Source: QQVM01 sp035341855 (GTDB lineage: Bacteria > Bacteroidota > Bacteroidia > AKYH767-A > 2013-40CM-41-45). From it: 64,000 nucleotides of DNA. Of this stretch, positions 19,701 through 28,522 are shown piece by piece. The notes under the pieces were generated by a model that saw only the letters and a list, made by a program, of their open reading frames with translations, searched no databases and was not told where the DNA came from. The stretch is taken from positions 124,001 through 188,000 of the forward strand of contig DAOQWA010000001.1 in NCBI GenBank assembly GCA_035341855.1. The letters run 5' to 3'. How positions within the stretch are numbered: the first letter of the stretch is position 1; every line of letters begins with the position of its first letter. The translations under genes were made by a program, and so were the position numbers.

Positions 19701-21309
19701 TAATATTTACAACTGCAGTATTACCGCAGCTAGGTAACTGATATGAAAATATCCTTGTCCGGGCTGCTGAACTACCTGTAGACCCACCCATATATTCACT
19801 GGTATGCCAAAAAGTAATTCCATCAGGGTCCAGAGATGTTTGTGCATAGTCGCCTACCCTGTTAACGCCTCCGATTTGTGAACCTGTTCCGGCTATGGCG
19901 AGAGTCTCAGTGATCGGTAATGTACCAAGCGGATCGCAAGAACGACGACCGGTGTAGTACAATCCCGGATAAATAGAACTTGCATCTGACTTCATGTAGC
20001 TAAGACCGATGGAGCCATTTACGTCCATCGCAATACCGCCCATCCAACGTGTTGCGGCATCGGGAGTGTAAATACCTTCCTGATACAATGACCAGACATT
20101 TGTATTCTGATCCTGACGTAGCTCAACCCACTTAATACTTCTTTGACTGGCATTAATTTTAACACCCCAGTTTAATAAGATAGTATTATATCCCGACCAA
20201 CTTTTCCACTGTGCTCTGTACATGCATACACCTCCGATACCATCAAGCTTTTGTGTGGTTCCGGGTTGGGAAATATCGTCCCAATTAATGTCATAGGATG
20301 CATCAAAAGATGATGTAGCAACATTTGCTGCAAGTGAAATGCTTCCCGTAGGGGTTGCAGGTGCCCAATTGACGGTCATCTGATAAATATTTACAGCATC
20401 ACTATATCCGCTACCCCAGCCATTATCCGAATAAGAAAAGATCGGACAAGGTGATCCCGGAGTCGGCAATACTCCATCGGCAGCATCACCCGGAAGAGGA
20501 CAGAAGAAACCGCTCTTGGGTGGTGAAAAATTTATATACAAAGATTTTGCATTCGGCGTACCAGCCAGCATAGCAGTTCTGTCAAAGGCAAAAACTTTTT
20601 GTGTACTTTGATTTGAAGTCATATAATATCCATCAACCCAAACACCAAATTTCAGATAGTCAGGAAATAGTGGTGAAGTATAAGTATAAGTGTAGTATGA
20701 ACCTAAAGGATCAGAGGTTGCTGATACGGCGATATAAATCTTCTTGTCTAATGATGAACCAAATTGTGCAAGAAACCAACGATCAGCCGCCTTATCGTAC
20801 ATGACTATAGGGTCTCCATTATTGGATGTTGATGGAGACCATAAATCACCAAGGTTCATCGTAAGCATCACAGCACCTGTCGACTTATTATAAACTTTAA
20901 AAGTTGTCGAATTGATCATTTGTATATAATGACTCGGACCGGGAGCTCCTGAAGGATCCATAGGCCTGAAACCGGTGGCATTTTGACCAAGCCAATTAGA
21001 AATTGGTGCACGTCCGGGAATATTCCCCATAGTTGTCTGCATCACAGAAGGATCATTCCCATACTGTGGACCATCTTCAACAGAAAAGTCAAACTTTTGT
21101 GCTCTTCTGTGCTTTCGGTCTCCGGATTCTTTTTTCGGATAAATTTTATTTTCATCGACCGGGAATTCTCTTGCCAGTTCGGTTAGCGGTCGTGTGATAT
21201 TAAACTGATCGGCAATAATTACACCGCCGTCGGTAAAAACCTGCTTGTTCTGAGCAAACAAACCGCTCATGCAAAAAATTAAAAATAGAATCGTGTACGT
21301 TTTTTTCAT
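16723..21309 (-). CDS. Giant exported Ig-like repeat protein with IPT/TIG and C-terminal dockerin-like domain
   Basis: A 1528-residue secreted protein without a T9SS tail. I start it at the ATG at 21309 because MKKTYTILFLIFCMSGLFAQ is a clean signal peptide; longer starts at 21333 (ATG) or 21342 (TTG) only add residues before it. The N-terminal 500 residues form a conserved secreted domain (GPSHYIQMINSTTFKVYNK, MYDKAADRWFLAQFG). Six Ig-like repeats of about 90 residues follow, each with SGTNP-x-C, PSYQWKVNGTNVG and LTNGQ-V-x-C; the third is interrupted by a module of about 200 residues. Then come an IPT/TIG domain (ISSFNPQGGGAGTSVIISG) and, at the C-terminus, two calcium-loop motifs (DVNQDGVINASD, DLTGDKLVEAAD) typical of dockerin type I. 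No cohesin gene is visible here. How the protein is held at the surface is unknown. Confidence 0.85.
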   Translation of the reverse strand: MKKTYTILFLIFCMSGLFAQNKQVFTDGGVIIADQFNITRPLTELAREFPVDENKIYPKKESGDRKHRRAQKFDFSVEDGPQYGNDPSVMQTTMGNIPGRAPISNWLGQNATGFRPMDPSGAPGPSHYIQMINSTTFKVYNKSTGAVMLTMNLGDLWSPSTSNNGDPIVMYDKAADRWFLAQFGSSLDKKIYIAVSATSDPLGSYYTYTYTSPLFPDYLKFGVWVDGYYMTSNQSTQKVFAFDRTAMLAGTPNAKSLYINFSPPKSGFFCPLPGDAADGVLPTPGSPCPIFSYSDNGWGSGYSDAVNIYQMTVNWAPATPTGSISLAANVATSSFDASYDINWDDISQPGTTQKLDGIGGVCMYRAQWKSWSGYNTILLNWGVKINASQRSIKWVELRQDQNTNVWSLYQEGIYTPDAATRWMGGIAMDVNGSIGLSYMKSDASSIYPGLYYTGRRSCDPLGTLPITETLAIAGTGSQIGGVNRVGDYAQTSLDPDGITFWHTSEYMGGSTGSSAARTRIFSYQLPSCGNTAVVNITITSGTNPSCSGSSLTFTATPTNGGTTPSYQWKVNGTNVGTNSTTYTTSSLTNGQVVTCVMTSNLPGVLGSPATSNNINMTVNPIVAPSVSIALTSGTNPSCSGAGLTFTATPVNGGLSPSYQWKVNGTNVGTNSNTYTSTSLTNGQTVSCVLTASGNCISPLTANSNSISVTINPVVNPSVSISQTGGTNPLCDGATATFTATVSNGSGTDYTWKVDGTTVGTNSPTYTTNTLTNGQVVSCSIVSSPACATSQTVILGTGTGTNTTVSDLANAYPSYYGSGRQQYLILASELVTLGLTAGDIHSIGFTINSTVGNPATLNDYTIKLAHTTETVMTSAFLNPSFTTVYGPVNYTPTVSSLNTHVFGTPFIWDGTNNVLVDICFSNLVVGVTAYQNYQTNTAFVSTVYRQVDGASGAGICGTSTTTGTGSKRPNMVFSRIGTTVNANSNTILMNVGSSLPASVSISRTSGTNPQCMGASATFTATPTNGGTTPSYQWKVNGTNVGTNSNTYTTTTLTNGQSVTCVMTSNANCVTGSPATSNSISTTVNSSVAASVSISQTSGTNPQCVGASATFTATPTNGGTTPSYQWKVNGTNVGTNSNTYTTTTLTNGQAVACVMTSNANCVTGSPATSNIITMVVNANVTASASISQTAGTNPQCAGSTVTFSVTPTNGGTNPSYQWKVNGTNVGVNGATHSTNTLIDGQIVTCVMTSDASCVSGNPATSNSITMSVNNPPVISSFNPQGGGAGTSVIISGSGFVSVSTVKFNGVNSAFTVNSDNQITAISPVGVSTGLISVTTPCGTANSPVNFNGTVGLNVKVFIEGFYTGSGQMTGVLSPTVCDTITVSLASNISPYAIEYSVKGTINTSGDGTFNFPGAAFGKSFYLVINHRNTLETWSSAPFALPSAVNTYNFTSGASQAYGNNMIGFGGAFAIISGDVNQDGVINASDILAMENSIQLISFGYYPSDLTGDKLVEAADFSLIENNVGKSRVKP
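17510..19715 (-). repeat. Six in-gene repeats of about 260-275 bases coding Ig-like domains
   Basis: The repeats are strongly similar at the DNA level, most of all the fourth and fifth copies (about 17790-18330), whose protein differs at only a few positions. The third copy is split by a unique segment at about 18335-18945. Such near-identity suggests recent duplication or gene conversion and may cause assembly collapse. Confidence 0.75.
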
Positions 21310-21453
21310 AGCTAATCTTATCCATGAAGCCATAAGCTTCAATTCAGTTTTATAATAGGATGGAATTTTATCGAACCGACCTTCGCAGAGTCAACTCAAT
21401 CTTAACGGTGAATATTCACAATAGTTAGAATTTTTTATCAAGCATCTGTAGGG

Positions 21454-22460
21454 TTAGTTTCTCGACAAGATGGCTTTTCTTTGGACACTGGCTCCTTCTG
21501 CCGAAGTGATCGTTATAATGTAAACTCCGGAAGTCCACGAACTCACATTTAAGTGCAAGTCCAATTTTGAAGTACCTGATGTACTATCATAGAGATATTG
21601 CAACTTACCGTCCATTTGTCTTACTTCAACTTTTACGCCCTTTGAAATGATGGAAGCCTCTCCATTAATTACTAATGTGTTTTCATAGAAACCAATATTC
21701 CAGGGAGTTGATTTTTGTGATTCAATTCCGGTCCCGCTTTGATAATAAATTGTCATTGCCAAATAATCGAGTGATGCCGGTTGATCATAGGAGTCATTTG
21801 TGACTTGATACATCAAGCCGAATGAAATATCATTTATTTCTGTTGGCGACCAGGCATAACCCCAGGTATCAGTTGAATCTCCGTAGGAATTCATTGTTGG
21901 AGAATCAAGCCAGTATGAAGGGTCTGAATGATCTGTTCCAAGGGCAATTCCATTCAATGCCAAGACCATTACAGAATCACGTATTCCTCCTCCGGGAGAA
22001 GATACCCTTTGATTTGCATCAACGACAATACCTGTGATAGTAGCATTGGACGGTATAGAAAATGAAAAATTAGAAAAATTTGCGATGTTCGAATAATAAC
22101 AAAGCGGGCCACTGCAATTTGGATATTGGGCAAGGTCTGCGTATGCCGGACTGTTATCTACTGCATGAACTCCGGCAAGATTAGACCACCCTACCCCATT
22201 ACCTGATGCAACGTAAGTCCCAGGAGTCTGAGGACNNNNNNNNNNNNNNNNNNNNNNNNNNNNNNNNNNNNNNNNNNNNNNNNNNNNNNNNNNNNNNNNN
22301 NNNNNNNNNNNNNNNNNNNNNNNNNNNNNNNNNNNTTAGACCACCCTACCCCATTACCTGATGCAACGTAAGTCCCAGGAGTCTGAGGACCCGTTGACTG
22401 AGCGTTAACGGTCAAAACATAACAAAACAGGCTAAAAATGAAGAATAATGTTGATTTCAT
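21454..22460 (-). CDS. Secreted protein with type A T9SS domain, interrupted by a false assembly gap
   Basis: As assembled, the gene is broken: a signal-peptide fragment runs from the ATG at 22460 into a 100-N gap, and the rest resumes beyond it in another frame. The 55 bases before and after the Ns are identical. Removing the Ns and one copy gives a single uninterrupted frame of 283 residues. It has a signal peptide (MKSTLFFIFSLFCYVLTVNA), a beta-rich domain with CSGPLCYYSNIANFSNFSF and TGIVVDANQRV, and a C-terminal type A-like T9SS tail (IISKGVKVEVRQMDGKLQYL, SSWTSGVYIITI). The reconstructed core resembles secreted beta-sandwich domains, but I cannot name a family. The Ig-repeat protein gene lies downstream on the same strand after 144 bases. 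Confidence 0.8.
22181..22235. repeat. Left copy of a 55-base exact duplicate flanking the N gap
   Basis: The bases from 22181 to 22235 are identical to those from 22336 to 22390. Both copies abut the N run, as expected when a scaffolder places two contigs that really overlap. Confidence 0.95.
22236..22335. other. Assembly gap of exactly 100 N
   Basis: Exactly 100 Ns, the usual placeholder for a gap of unknown size. Because the flanks overlap by 55 bases, no sequence is probably missing here. Confidence 0.97.
22336..22390. repeat. Right copy of the 55-base duplicate flanking the N gap
   Basis: Exact match to 22181-22235. It encodes residues 23-41 of the T9SS cargo (GTYVASGNGVGWS region), which should exist only once. 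Confidence 0.95.
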
Positions 22461-22628
22461 AATGGACTAATTTTCACCCAAGATAACAATAGAGCCGGAG
22501 TAATTGCTTGTAGCGAATGAAGAATCTCTTATCCTTTTCATATTCTCATATTTCGACCTAAATCAAGCCCTGATTGAGCTAAATCATTGACATACCACGA
22601 TGACATGGAAAGTTAAGTTGGCAGTAAA

Positions 22629-22687
22629 ATTAAAAAGTCCGGGACCCGAAATCTTTCATTCCTGAAAAACTTAGGATCATGGACTTT
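22629..22687 (-). terminator. Probable Rho-independent terminator of the small membrane protein gene
   Basis: On the minus strand AAAGTCC (22681-22687) pairs with GGACTTT (22634-22640). A second short helix (GATCC with GGGTC) sits inside, separated by a two-base internal loop. The hairpin is followed by TT and then an AT-rich tail. It lies 46 bases after the stop of the gene at 22733-23152. Confidence 0.45.
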
Positions 22688-22732
22688 CTATGATACTGAA
22701 AAGACTTGAATCAAATTTCTTCTGATATGCTT

Positions 22733-23152
22733 TCAATCCTTTTTGCCCATCGACATAACCCATCCAATAACTCCTCCGGATAAGCCGGTCATAATCGTAA
22801 ATGCAATGACATCAATAACAATTCCTGTCATGTCGACAAACATGGTACTCATCGCATAAAAACTGAGATCCATCGAAACTCCAAAGAGCAAACCAACGAT
22901 AGCTCCAACTTTCAAACCTCCGCCAAAACCACTAATGTTTGACCATGACATGATGATGGCCAACAAGATTGCATTTACTAAATTTGAAGCGATCATGGCC
23001 CACCATACAAATTCCTCCATTGGTCGCATTAAGCTGTTATTACTATGCTGAGCAATCAGATCTGCAAACAACATACCGTAGATTACCCATCCAAGAAAGA
23101 AAAATGCAATGCCTCCTGCTACTCCTCCGAGTAAAATTTTGTTTGTATTCAT
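22733..23152 (-). CDS. Small four-helix integral membrane protein of unknown function
   Basis: A 139-residue hydrophobic protein with four predicted transmembrane segments at about 5-28, 50-70, 80-102 and 108-135. Glycine-rich helices (GGVAGGIAFFFLGWVIYG, GGLKVGAIVGLLFGVSMD) suggest close packing. I do not recognise the family with certainty; it resembles small DUF1761-like membrane proteins of this phylum. The acidic and polar loop between the first two helices (DLIAQHSNNSLMRPMEE) is probably exposed. It starts at ATG, stands alone on the minus strand and is followed by a hairpin that looks like its own terminator. Confidence 0.72.
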   Translation of the reverse strand: MNTNKILLGGVAGGIAFFFLGWVIYGMLFADLIAQHSNNSLMRPMEEFVWWAMIASNLVNAILLAIIMSWSNISGFGGGLKVGAIVGLLFGVSMDLSFYAMSTMFVDMTGIVIDVIAFTIMTGLSGGVIGWVMSMGKKD

Positions 23153-23506
23153 CTCGATTTAGGTTTAGAAATTTGGTTTGAATGATATGTGAATAATATT
23201 CTAATGTCAATGAACATCGAAATTAGATTCTAAATAATTCCTATATGCATAGGTTATGAATCTCTTATCCACCGCTAAAAGTTAATAAGGGAGTCTGGAA
23301 CCGGCTATCAAACCGTCAAAAAAGCGAATTCCTCAATTAAACTGTATTTAAATCAACTATTTTCCACTTGTTTATATCGGTACTCCGGATACTATGTTTT
23401 CAAGCAACAGAGGAAAATAATTCCGAAATTTATTTGATCGATGCAAGAGCAATTCTAATCGGACACATCAAATTCTATACATCATTAATGCGAGAATTAA
23501 TTTCAA
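23153..23506. other. Intergenic region between divergent genes, nothing recognised
   Basis: This AT-rich stretch contains the upstream regions of the small membrane protein (minus) and recQ (plus). No RNA gene, repeat or convincing promoter was seen. Confidence 0.4.
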
Positions 23507-25732
23507 ATGAACTCCATGTCCCCAATTGAAATACCTTTGCATTCTATGAATAGTAAAAATCTGCTAAAACAATATTATGGATACGATTCATATCGTCCCG
23601 GTCAGGAAGCGGTAATTGATCATGTCATCACCGGTATGGATTGTTTGGTTTTAATGCCAACAGGTGGAGGAAAATCTATGTGCTTTCAAATACCTGCTCT
23701 TGCTATGAAAGGCACAGCCATTGTCATCTCTCCTCTCATAGCTTTAATGAAAGATCAGGTAGATGCACTAATTGAAATTGGTGTGAATGCTTCCTTTTTG
23801 AACTCCTCACAATCAAGCGAAGAACAAAAGACAGTTCTTAAAAATCTTGAAAATGGTGAACTCAAATTACTTTACATCGCTCCTGAAAGACTTTCGGCAC
23901 AAAACAATGCTATCATCAGCCTTTTAAAAAAGATTCAGGTCTCTTTGTTTGCTATTGATGAATCCCATTGCATCAGCCATTGGGGCCATGATTTCAGACC
24001 TGACTATCTCAGTCTCGGTAAATTAAAAGTTTTATTCCCATCTGTTCCGGTAATTGCACTCACTGCTACTGCAGATTCATTAACTCGAAAAGACATCATT
24101 CAAAAACTTAATATACCAAAGGCTAAAATTTTTATCTCCAGTTTCAACCGTCCTAATCTGCGATACACCGTTGAATCAAAGGATGACTATTATGCCAAAA
24201 TGCTCGAGTTCTTATCAGAAAGAAAAGACCAAAGCGGCATCATCTATTGCTTGTCAAGACAAAACACCGAAGACCTCGCAGAGAAATTAAACAGTGACGG
24301 ATACAATGCGATATCTTATCATGCAGGTTTAGAAAAAAGCGAAAGGGCATTGCGTCAGGAAAATTTTAAGCTCAACGACTCAGGAATAATTGTAGCCACA
24401 ATTGCATTTGGCATGGGTATAGACAAATCGAATGTGCGATATGTGGTCCACACACATTTGCCCAAAAATATAGAAAGCTATTATCAGGAAACAGGAAGAG
24501 CAGGGCGAGATGGACTTCCGGGTGATGTGATCTTATACTATTCCGGCGGTGATATTATCAAGCTAAAAAAGTTTATAGCAATTGATGACAATGAAGCTCA
24601 AAGCAAGATCATGCTAAAAAAACTTCGGCAAATGGCTGATTATTGTGAGAGCAAAGTCTGTCGAAGAAAATATTTGTTGAATTATTTTGATGAGAACTTT
24701 GATGGCAAATGCAATAATTGCGATGTATGCCTGAATACCGAAAGCACGGCGACATTCGATGGCACAATCATAGCACAGAAAATACTAAGTGCCGTCACCC
24801 GCCTTAGAGAAAAATTCGGAACGGGTTATCTTATCGATTTTCTGAAGGGCTCTGAATCAAAAAAAATCAGAGAAGAACATAAGCGAATTCCAACTTTCGG
24901 CAAGGGCAAGGATCATCACAGAGATGAATTGAAGGAATGGATTAATACCCTGATTCAACAAGAATATCTGATCCAAAGCAATGGCGAATTTGTCGTTTTA
25001 CAACTTGGCGCAAAGGCTGCAGATGTTTTATACAATGGTGCATCTGTTGATCTTCCGGTTGTGAAGAAAAAACTAGAGAGAAAACAAAGCAGTGGAGCTA
25101 GAACCAAAGTGAGGTTACAAGACTATGACAATAACCTGTTCGAAAACTTACGAGCCTTAAGAATGGAAATCGCTGTCAAACAAAATATTGCACCTTATAT
25201 AGTTTTTCCGGACTCTACCCTTGTTGAACTATGTCGTTTCTTTCCACAAAGTATAAATGAGCTTGCGAACATATCAGGCTTTGGCCGTATAAAGATTGAA
25301 AAATACGGAGATCATTTTTTGAAAGCTATCCAAAAATACTGCAAGACCCACGATATTAAATCCAAAATGAATGAGCGTATCCCGGGAAACAAAACCGAAA
25401 GTATACGGAAAATTGAAAAAACAAACACAACAAAATTAGAAAGTTTAAAATTATTTCAGCAAGGTAAATCAATTGAAAATATTGCGAAAGAACGTAAATT
25501 AGCAGTTTCCACAATTGGATTGCATTTAAGTCATTTTATCCTAACAGGTGAATTAAATGTTTTAAAATTTATTAGTAAGGATAAATTAAAAATAGCAATA
25601 GATGCTATAAAGGAACATGACATTAGTTCGGCAGGAATTCTTAAATTAAAACTGGGCGATGATTTTAGCTATCTGGAAATAAACGCGGCATTAAACTACC
25701 ATTTAAAAAATCAATCGGGCGCACTTTCCTAA
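23507..25732 (+). CDS. recQ: ATP-dependent DNA helicase RecQ
   Basis: A 3'-5' DNA helicase for recombination and repair of stalled forks. In the 741-residue protein, Walker A is PTGGGKS (51-57), the DExH box is DESH (151-154), TATAD and QETGRAGRDG follow, and the zinc cluster has Cys385, Cys402, Cys405 and Cys408 with the 17-3-3 spacing of E. coli RecQ. The RQC winged helix is followed by an HRDC domain at about 535-615 (APYIVFPDSTLVELC, SGFGRIKIEKYG). The C-terminal 110 residues contain a helix-turn-helix segment (ENIAKERKLAVSTIGLHLSH), as in longer RecQ proteins of this phylum. Alternative ATGs lie at 23516 and 23546; the conserved part begins after the latter. The gene is single and converges with the DUF493 gene. 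Confidence 0.95.
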   Translation: MNSMSPIEIPLHSMNSKNLLKQYYGYDSYRPGQEAVIDHVITGMDCLVLMPTGGGKSMCFQIPALAMKGTAIVISPLIALMKDQVDALIEIGVNASFLNSSQSSEEQKTVLKNLENGELKLLYIAPERLSAQNNAIISLLKKIQVSLFAIDESHCISHWGHDFRPDYLSLGKLKVLFPSVPVIALTATADSLTRKDIIQKLNIPKAKIFISSFNRPNLRYTVESKDDYYAKMLEFLSERKDQSGIIYCLSRQNTEDLAEKLNSDGYNAISYHAGLEKSERALRQENFKLNDSGIIVATIAFGMGIDKSNVRYVVHTHLPKNIESYYQETGRAGRDGLPGDVILYYSGGDIIKLKKFIAIDDNEAQSKIMLKKLRQMADYCESKVCRRKYLLNYFDENFDGKCNNCDVCLNTESTATFDGTIIAQKILSAVTRLREKFGTGYLIDFLKGSESKKIREEHKRIPTFGKGKDHHRDELKEWINTLIQQEYLIQSNGEFVVLQLGAKAADVLYNGASVDLPVVKKKLERKQSSGARTKVRLQDYDNNLFENLRALRMEIAVKQNIAPYIVFPDSTLVELCRFFPQSINELANISGFGRIKIEKYGDHFLKAIQKYCKTHDIKSKMNERIPGNKTESIRKIEKTNTTKLESLKLFQQGKSIENIAKERKLAVSTIGLHLSHFILTGELNVLKFISKDKLKIAIDAIKEHDISSAGILKLKLGDDFSYLEINAALNYHLKNQSGALS

Positions 25733-25779
25733 ACCTCACCGGGGTAGATATTCCTTGAAAAAGACATGCCGGTTATGTT

Positions 25780-26055
25780 TTAAAACGCCATCAAACCATC
25801 AATAGATTCCATTTCTTTATACTTTTCAATAATTGAATCGGCACTTAGCATAACCTCTTTAACAGTAATACTGATATATTTCCCATTTGTAGACTCCTTC
25901 TGCGTGATGACAGATTGATCCGTAAATTTTGATCTGACCAAGGCAAGGTTTTTATTATCTGCGGGAATTATAAACTTAAACATGTAAACGGAAGGCCAGG
26001 AAATACTTTTTTCAAGTTCCTTCCTTAAACTTTCGTATTTATTCTCTTCAACCAT
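25780..26055 (-). CDS. DUF493 family protein (YbeD-like)
   Basis: A 91-residue cytoplasmic protein of the DUF493/YbeD family, a small ferredoxin-like alpha/beta fold with a proposed regulatory role. SWPSVYMFKFIIP at about 19-31 and the alternating strands SVITQKESTNGKYISITV fit the family, as does the length. It starts at ATG and is divergent from the S4 protein with a 50-base gap, and convergent with recQ. No substrate or partner can be inferred from the sequence. Confidence 0.8.
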   Translation of the reverse strand: MVEENKYESLRKELEKSISWPSVYMFKFIIPADNKNLALVRSKFTDQSVITQKESTNGKYISITVKEVMLSADSIIEKYKEMESIDGLMAF

Positions 26056-26105
26056 TGTATCAAGCTAAATATTTTTGATCTTGTTCCGAAATATATTGAA
26101 AAATA

Positions 26106-26312
26106 ATGGAAACTTTTAAAATGAAGGGGGAATATATTCAACTCAATCAGTTGATGAAGATGATGGGCTGGAGCAGCAGCGGAGCTGAATCAAATGCTAT
26201 AATTGATAGCGGAAAAGTTAAAGTCAATGGGCAAATTGAATTAAGAAAAAGAAACAAATTAATTGCAGGATCTAAAGTGGAATTCAACGGTCAAACTGTC
26301 ATAGTGGAATAG
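26106..26312 (+). CDS. Small S4-domain RNA-binding protein (YbcJ-like)
   Basis: A 68-residue protein that is almost entirely one S4 RNA-binding domain: YIQLNQLMKMMGWSSSGAES, then AIIDSGKVKVNGQIELRKRNKL and GSKVEFNGQTVIV. This is the YbcJ-type stand-alone S4 protein, thought to bind structured RNA in the cytoplasm. The length and the G-KVKVNG core match the family. The ATG at 26106 is the first start; a second lies five codons later (MKGEYIQL). Divergent from the DUF493 gene. Confidence 0.87.
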   Translation: METFKMKGEYIQLNQLMKMMGWSSSGAESNAIIDSGKVKVNGQIELRKRNKLIAGSKVEFNGQTVIVE

Positions 26313-26613
26313 ACTTTTATTATTTGAGCATCTCAGGACAATTTTGCAATTAAATTTGTCAGATTATTCAAAATTTTTTCAGGTAAAGTTCCCGGATAAT
26401 TTTGTCCGACTTATTAATCTATACTCCTTTTCCTGCCTGGCTTTTAAAGAGAGGAGGCAATATCTATGACACTTTCTGTTTCATCGAAAACATTTTAAAA
26501 GAAAAGAGATCAGAAAATCAATCCGTGAAAAGTACCAGTGATCCCCGTATATTGATATTGATAGCAGGAAACCGATTTGTTAATCTTGTATATCAATTCT
26601 AAACCAAAAAGTC
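26313..26613. other. Intergenic region, no supported gene
   Basis: A 66-codon frame starting with TTG (26402-26602) runs through this region but has no signal, motif or ribosome binding site. TAAATTTG occurs near 26351 without a suitably spaced TTG. Nothing else was seen. Confidence 0.35.
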
Positions 26614-28386
26614 ATGAAAAAAATATACCTGATTTTATTTCTGATCAGTGGTTTTGCCAATATGCAAAGTACGATTGCACAAACGGCTCCACAATGGATT
26701 CGTAATCTAAACACACTTCCTGATACTGCCTTCTTATTTCCGGTTAAAACAATGGTGGATCTGAACAATAATATCTTTGTCTTAAGCACTTACCATAAAT
26801 ATATTCAACCATCAGACTTTATTAATAAGATCAGTCTGAACAAATATGATCCATCCGGAAATTTAATTTGGAATTTAGATTTTGACAATGGAGGCATCGG
26901 AAAACCCAGAGCATTTGATATGGAGCTTGATAGCTCCGGCAATTGTTACCTGGCGGGAGCCTTGATGGAAAGTCCAAATTACAAACCTCTCTTGATGAAA
27001 GTTAGCGGAAGCGGATTAATATTATGGGTCAGAGATTCGTGTACTGCATTTAACACAAGTCAGTATAAACAAATCATCTATAAAAATGATTTAATCTATC
27101 TGAGTAATGAAGCCGGAATAGCTGTGTTCGACATGAATGGTAACGAACAATGGTCAGACGCTATGGCGCCAATCAGAATTGCTGTAGATAATGCAGGCAG
27201 AATGCTTGTTTCGACTTACGGGATCAGTTCACAGACATTGTTCCGCTACAATTTGAATGGAAGTTTAGATTTTTCTGATAGCACAATCGTTGCAGACAGG
27301 ATAGCCGTAGATTCATATAACAACATTTACCTATTGGCACAATGGCCAAACTATAATATTGCCAAGCTTGACAGCAACGGCACTTTCATTTGGTGGCAGG
27401 ATGATTATCCTCTTAACTTAAGCTTCGGTGATCCGGGTTTTGACTTGCTGGTAGATTTCTATAATGATATTTATCTCATTGGACTGTCAGACAGCATGTA
27501 TAAACTTCGCCCTGATGGTTCATTGATCTGGCAGCATTCAATGAACGGTCTTGATAACTACATCATCGACGCAAAAATCACTTATTCAAATTATCTTATG
27601 ATTTGTGGTACAGTAGCCGATACAGTAGCCGGTGGTACCACCATAAAAATGTATAACCTGAATGGCACGGTCAATTGGGGTGCTTATTACAGATCCAATC
27701 TTCAGCAAGATTTCCCTGTTAGCATGGCTATTACTCTTAGTGGTATCTACGTACTTGCCGACAGTGTGTCAAATAGTTCTTTGTTGAAATTCGAAGGTCC
27801 ATTTAACAATCCGAATATTGACTTTAATCAATTCTGTGTTGATAGTGTCTGGTATGATCCGTCTGACCACCAATTCGTATTTGTGAGAGTTGTCAACGGA
27901 AGTTTAGGAGGCCTGAACTATCCATCAGTGCAAATTGTATCACCGGGAGGAGATACAATTTCCAATCCTTCCAATCAGGTAAACTTTTTTGTGCATATTG
28001 CCAATATCCCATTGGTATACAGAGATTCGATATTAGTTCAGGGAATAAATGATTTCAGCAATTATACCTTTTTGATAAGTGCGGGCTTCGGAGATACAAC
28101 AGCAGCTATTGGATGGTGTGGAACCCTTTCTGTAGATGAATCTATGTTCAATCATATGTCACTTTATCCAAATCCGGTTGAAGAAACTTTGAACATAGTG
28201 CTCAACAGAGCTTCACAAACATATACGATAGAAATTATTTCTTCTAAGGGTCAAATTTTGAAACGTTTCCAAGTGGGGAGCGAACGGACAATTCGTTTAC
28301 CCGTCAGCTCCTTGCCTGCAGGACTCTATTTTGTGAAGCTATCAGATCGCAGTTCACAATTTTACTCGCGTTTCATAAAACATTAA
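26614..28386 (+). CDS. Secreted beta-propeller-like protein with type A T9SS domain
   Basis: A 590-residue exported protein. The signal peptide is about 1-22 (MKKIYLILFLISGFANMQST). Residues about 35-400 are built from short repeats of the type LDSSGN, LDSNGTFIWW, RPDGSLIWQHS and YNLNGTVNWGAYY, which are typical of PQQ/SBBP-like beta-propeller blades. An Ig-like segment follows (CVDSVWYDPSDHQFVFVRV). The last 80 residues, beginning MSLYPNPVEETLNI and ending LPAGLYFVKL, are a type A T9SS tail. No catalytic residues were recognised. A hairpin 15 bases after the stop probably ends the transcript. Confidence 0.85.
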   Translation: MKKIYLILFLISGFANMQSTIAQTAPQWIRNLNTLPDTAFLFPVKTMVDLNNNIFVLSTYHKYIQPSDFINKISLNKYDPSGNLIWNLDFDNGGIGKPRAFDMELDSSGNCYLAGALMESPNYKPLLMKVSGSGLILWVRDSCTAFNTSQYKQIIYKNDLIYLSNEAGIAVFDMNGNEQWSDAMAPIRIAVDNAGRMLVSTYGISSQTLFRYNLNGSLDFSDSTIVADRIAVDSYNNIYLLAQWPNYNIAKLDSNGTFIWWQDDYPLNLSFGDPGFDLLVDFYNDIYLIGLSDSMYKLRPDGSLIWQHSMNGLDNYIIDAKITYSNYLMICGTVADTVAGGTTIKMYNLNGTVNWGAYYRSNLQQDFPVSMAITLSGIYVLADSVSNSSLLKFEGPFNNPNIDFNQFCVDSVWYDPSDHQFVFVRVVNGSLGGLNYPSVQIVSPGGDTISNPSNQVNFFVHIANIPLVYRDSILVQGINDFSNYTFLISAGFGDTTAAIGWCGTLSVDESMFNHMSLYPNPVEETLNIVLNRASQTYTIEIISSKGQILKRFQVGSERTIRLPVSSLPAGLYFVKLSDRSSQFYSRFIKH

Positions 28387-28401
28387 CTTTTTTATATTCT
28401 G

Positions 28402-28446
28402 AAATGCATTTCTGTATAGGTAGAAATATCCATACAGAATGCATTT
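28402..28446 (+). terminator. Hairpin terminator after the propeller protein gene
   Basis: AAATGCATTTCTGTAT (28402-28417) pairs with ATACAGAATGCATTT (28432-28446) with one bulged T, around a 14-base loop. A short T-rich stretch follows. The position 15 bases after the stop supports a terminator. Confidence 0.5.
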
Positions 28447-28522
28447 TAAATTTTGAATACCTGCAAAATTATTTTATATTGGGTTCTGAACGCCTGTACC
28501 AGCAGGGGAATTCAACAAATAT

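Noticed and set aside
26402..26602. Plus-strand frame of 66 codons with TTG start
   Set aside because: No ATG start, no ribosome binding site, no recognisable motif, and mostly intergenic composition.
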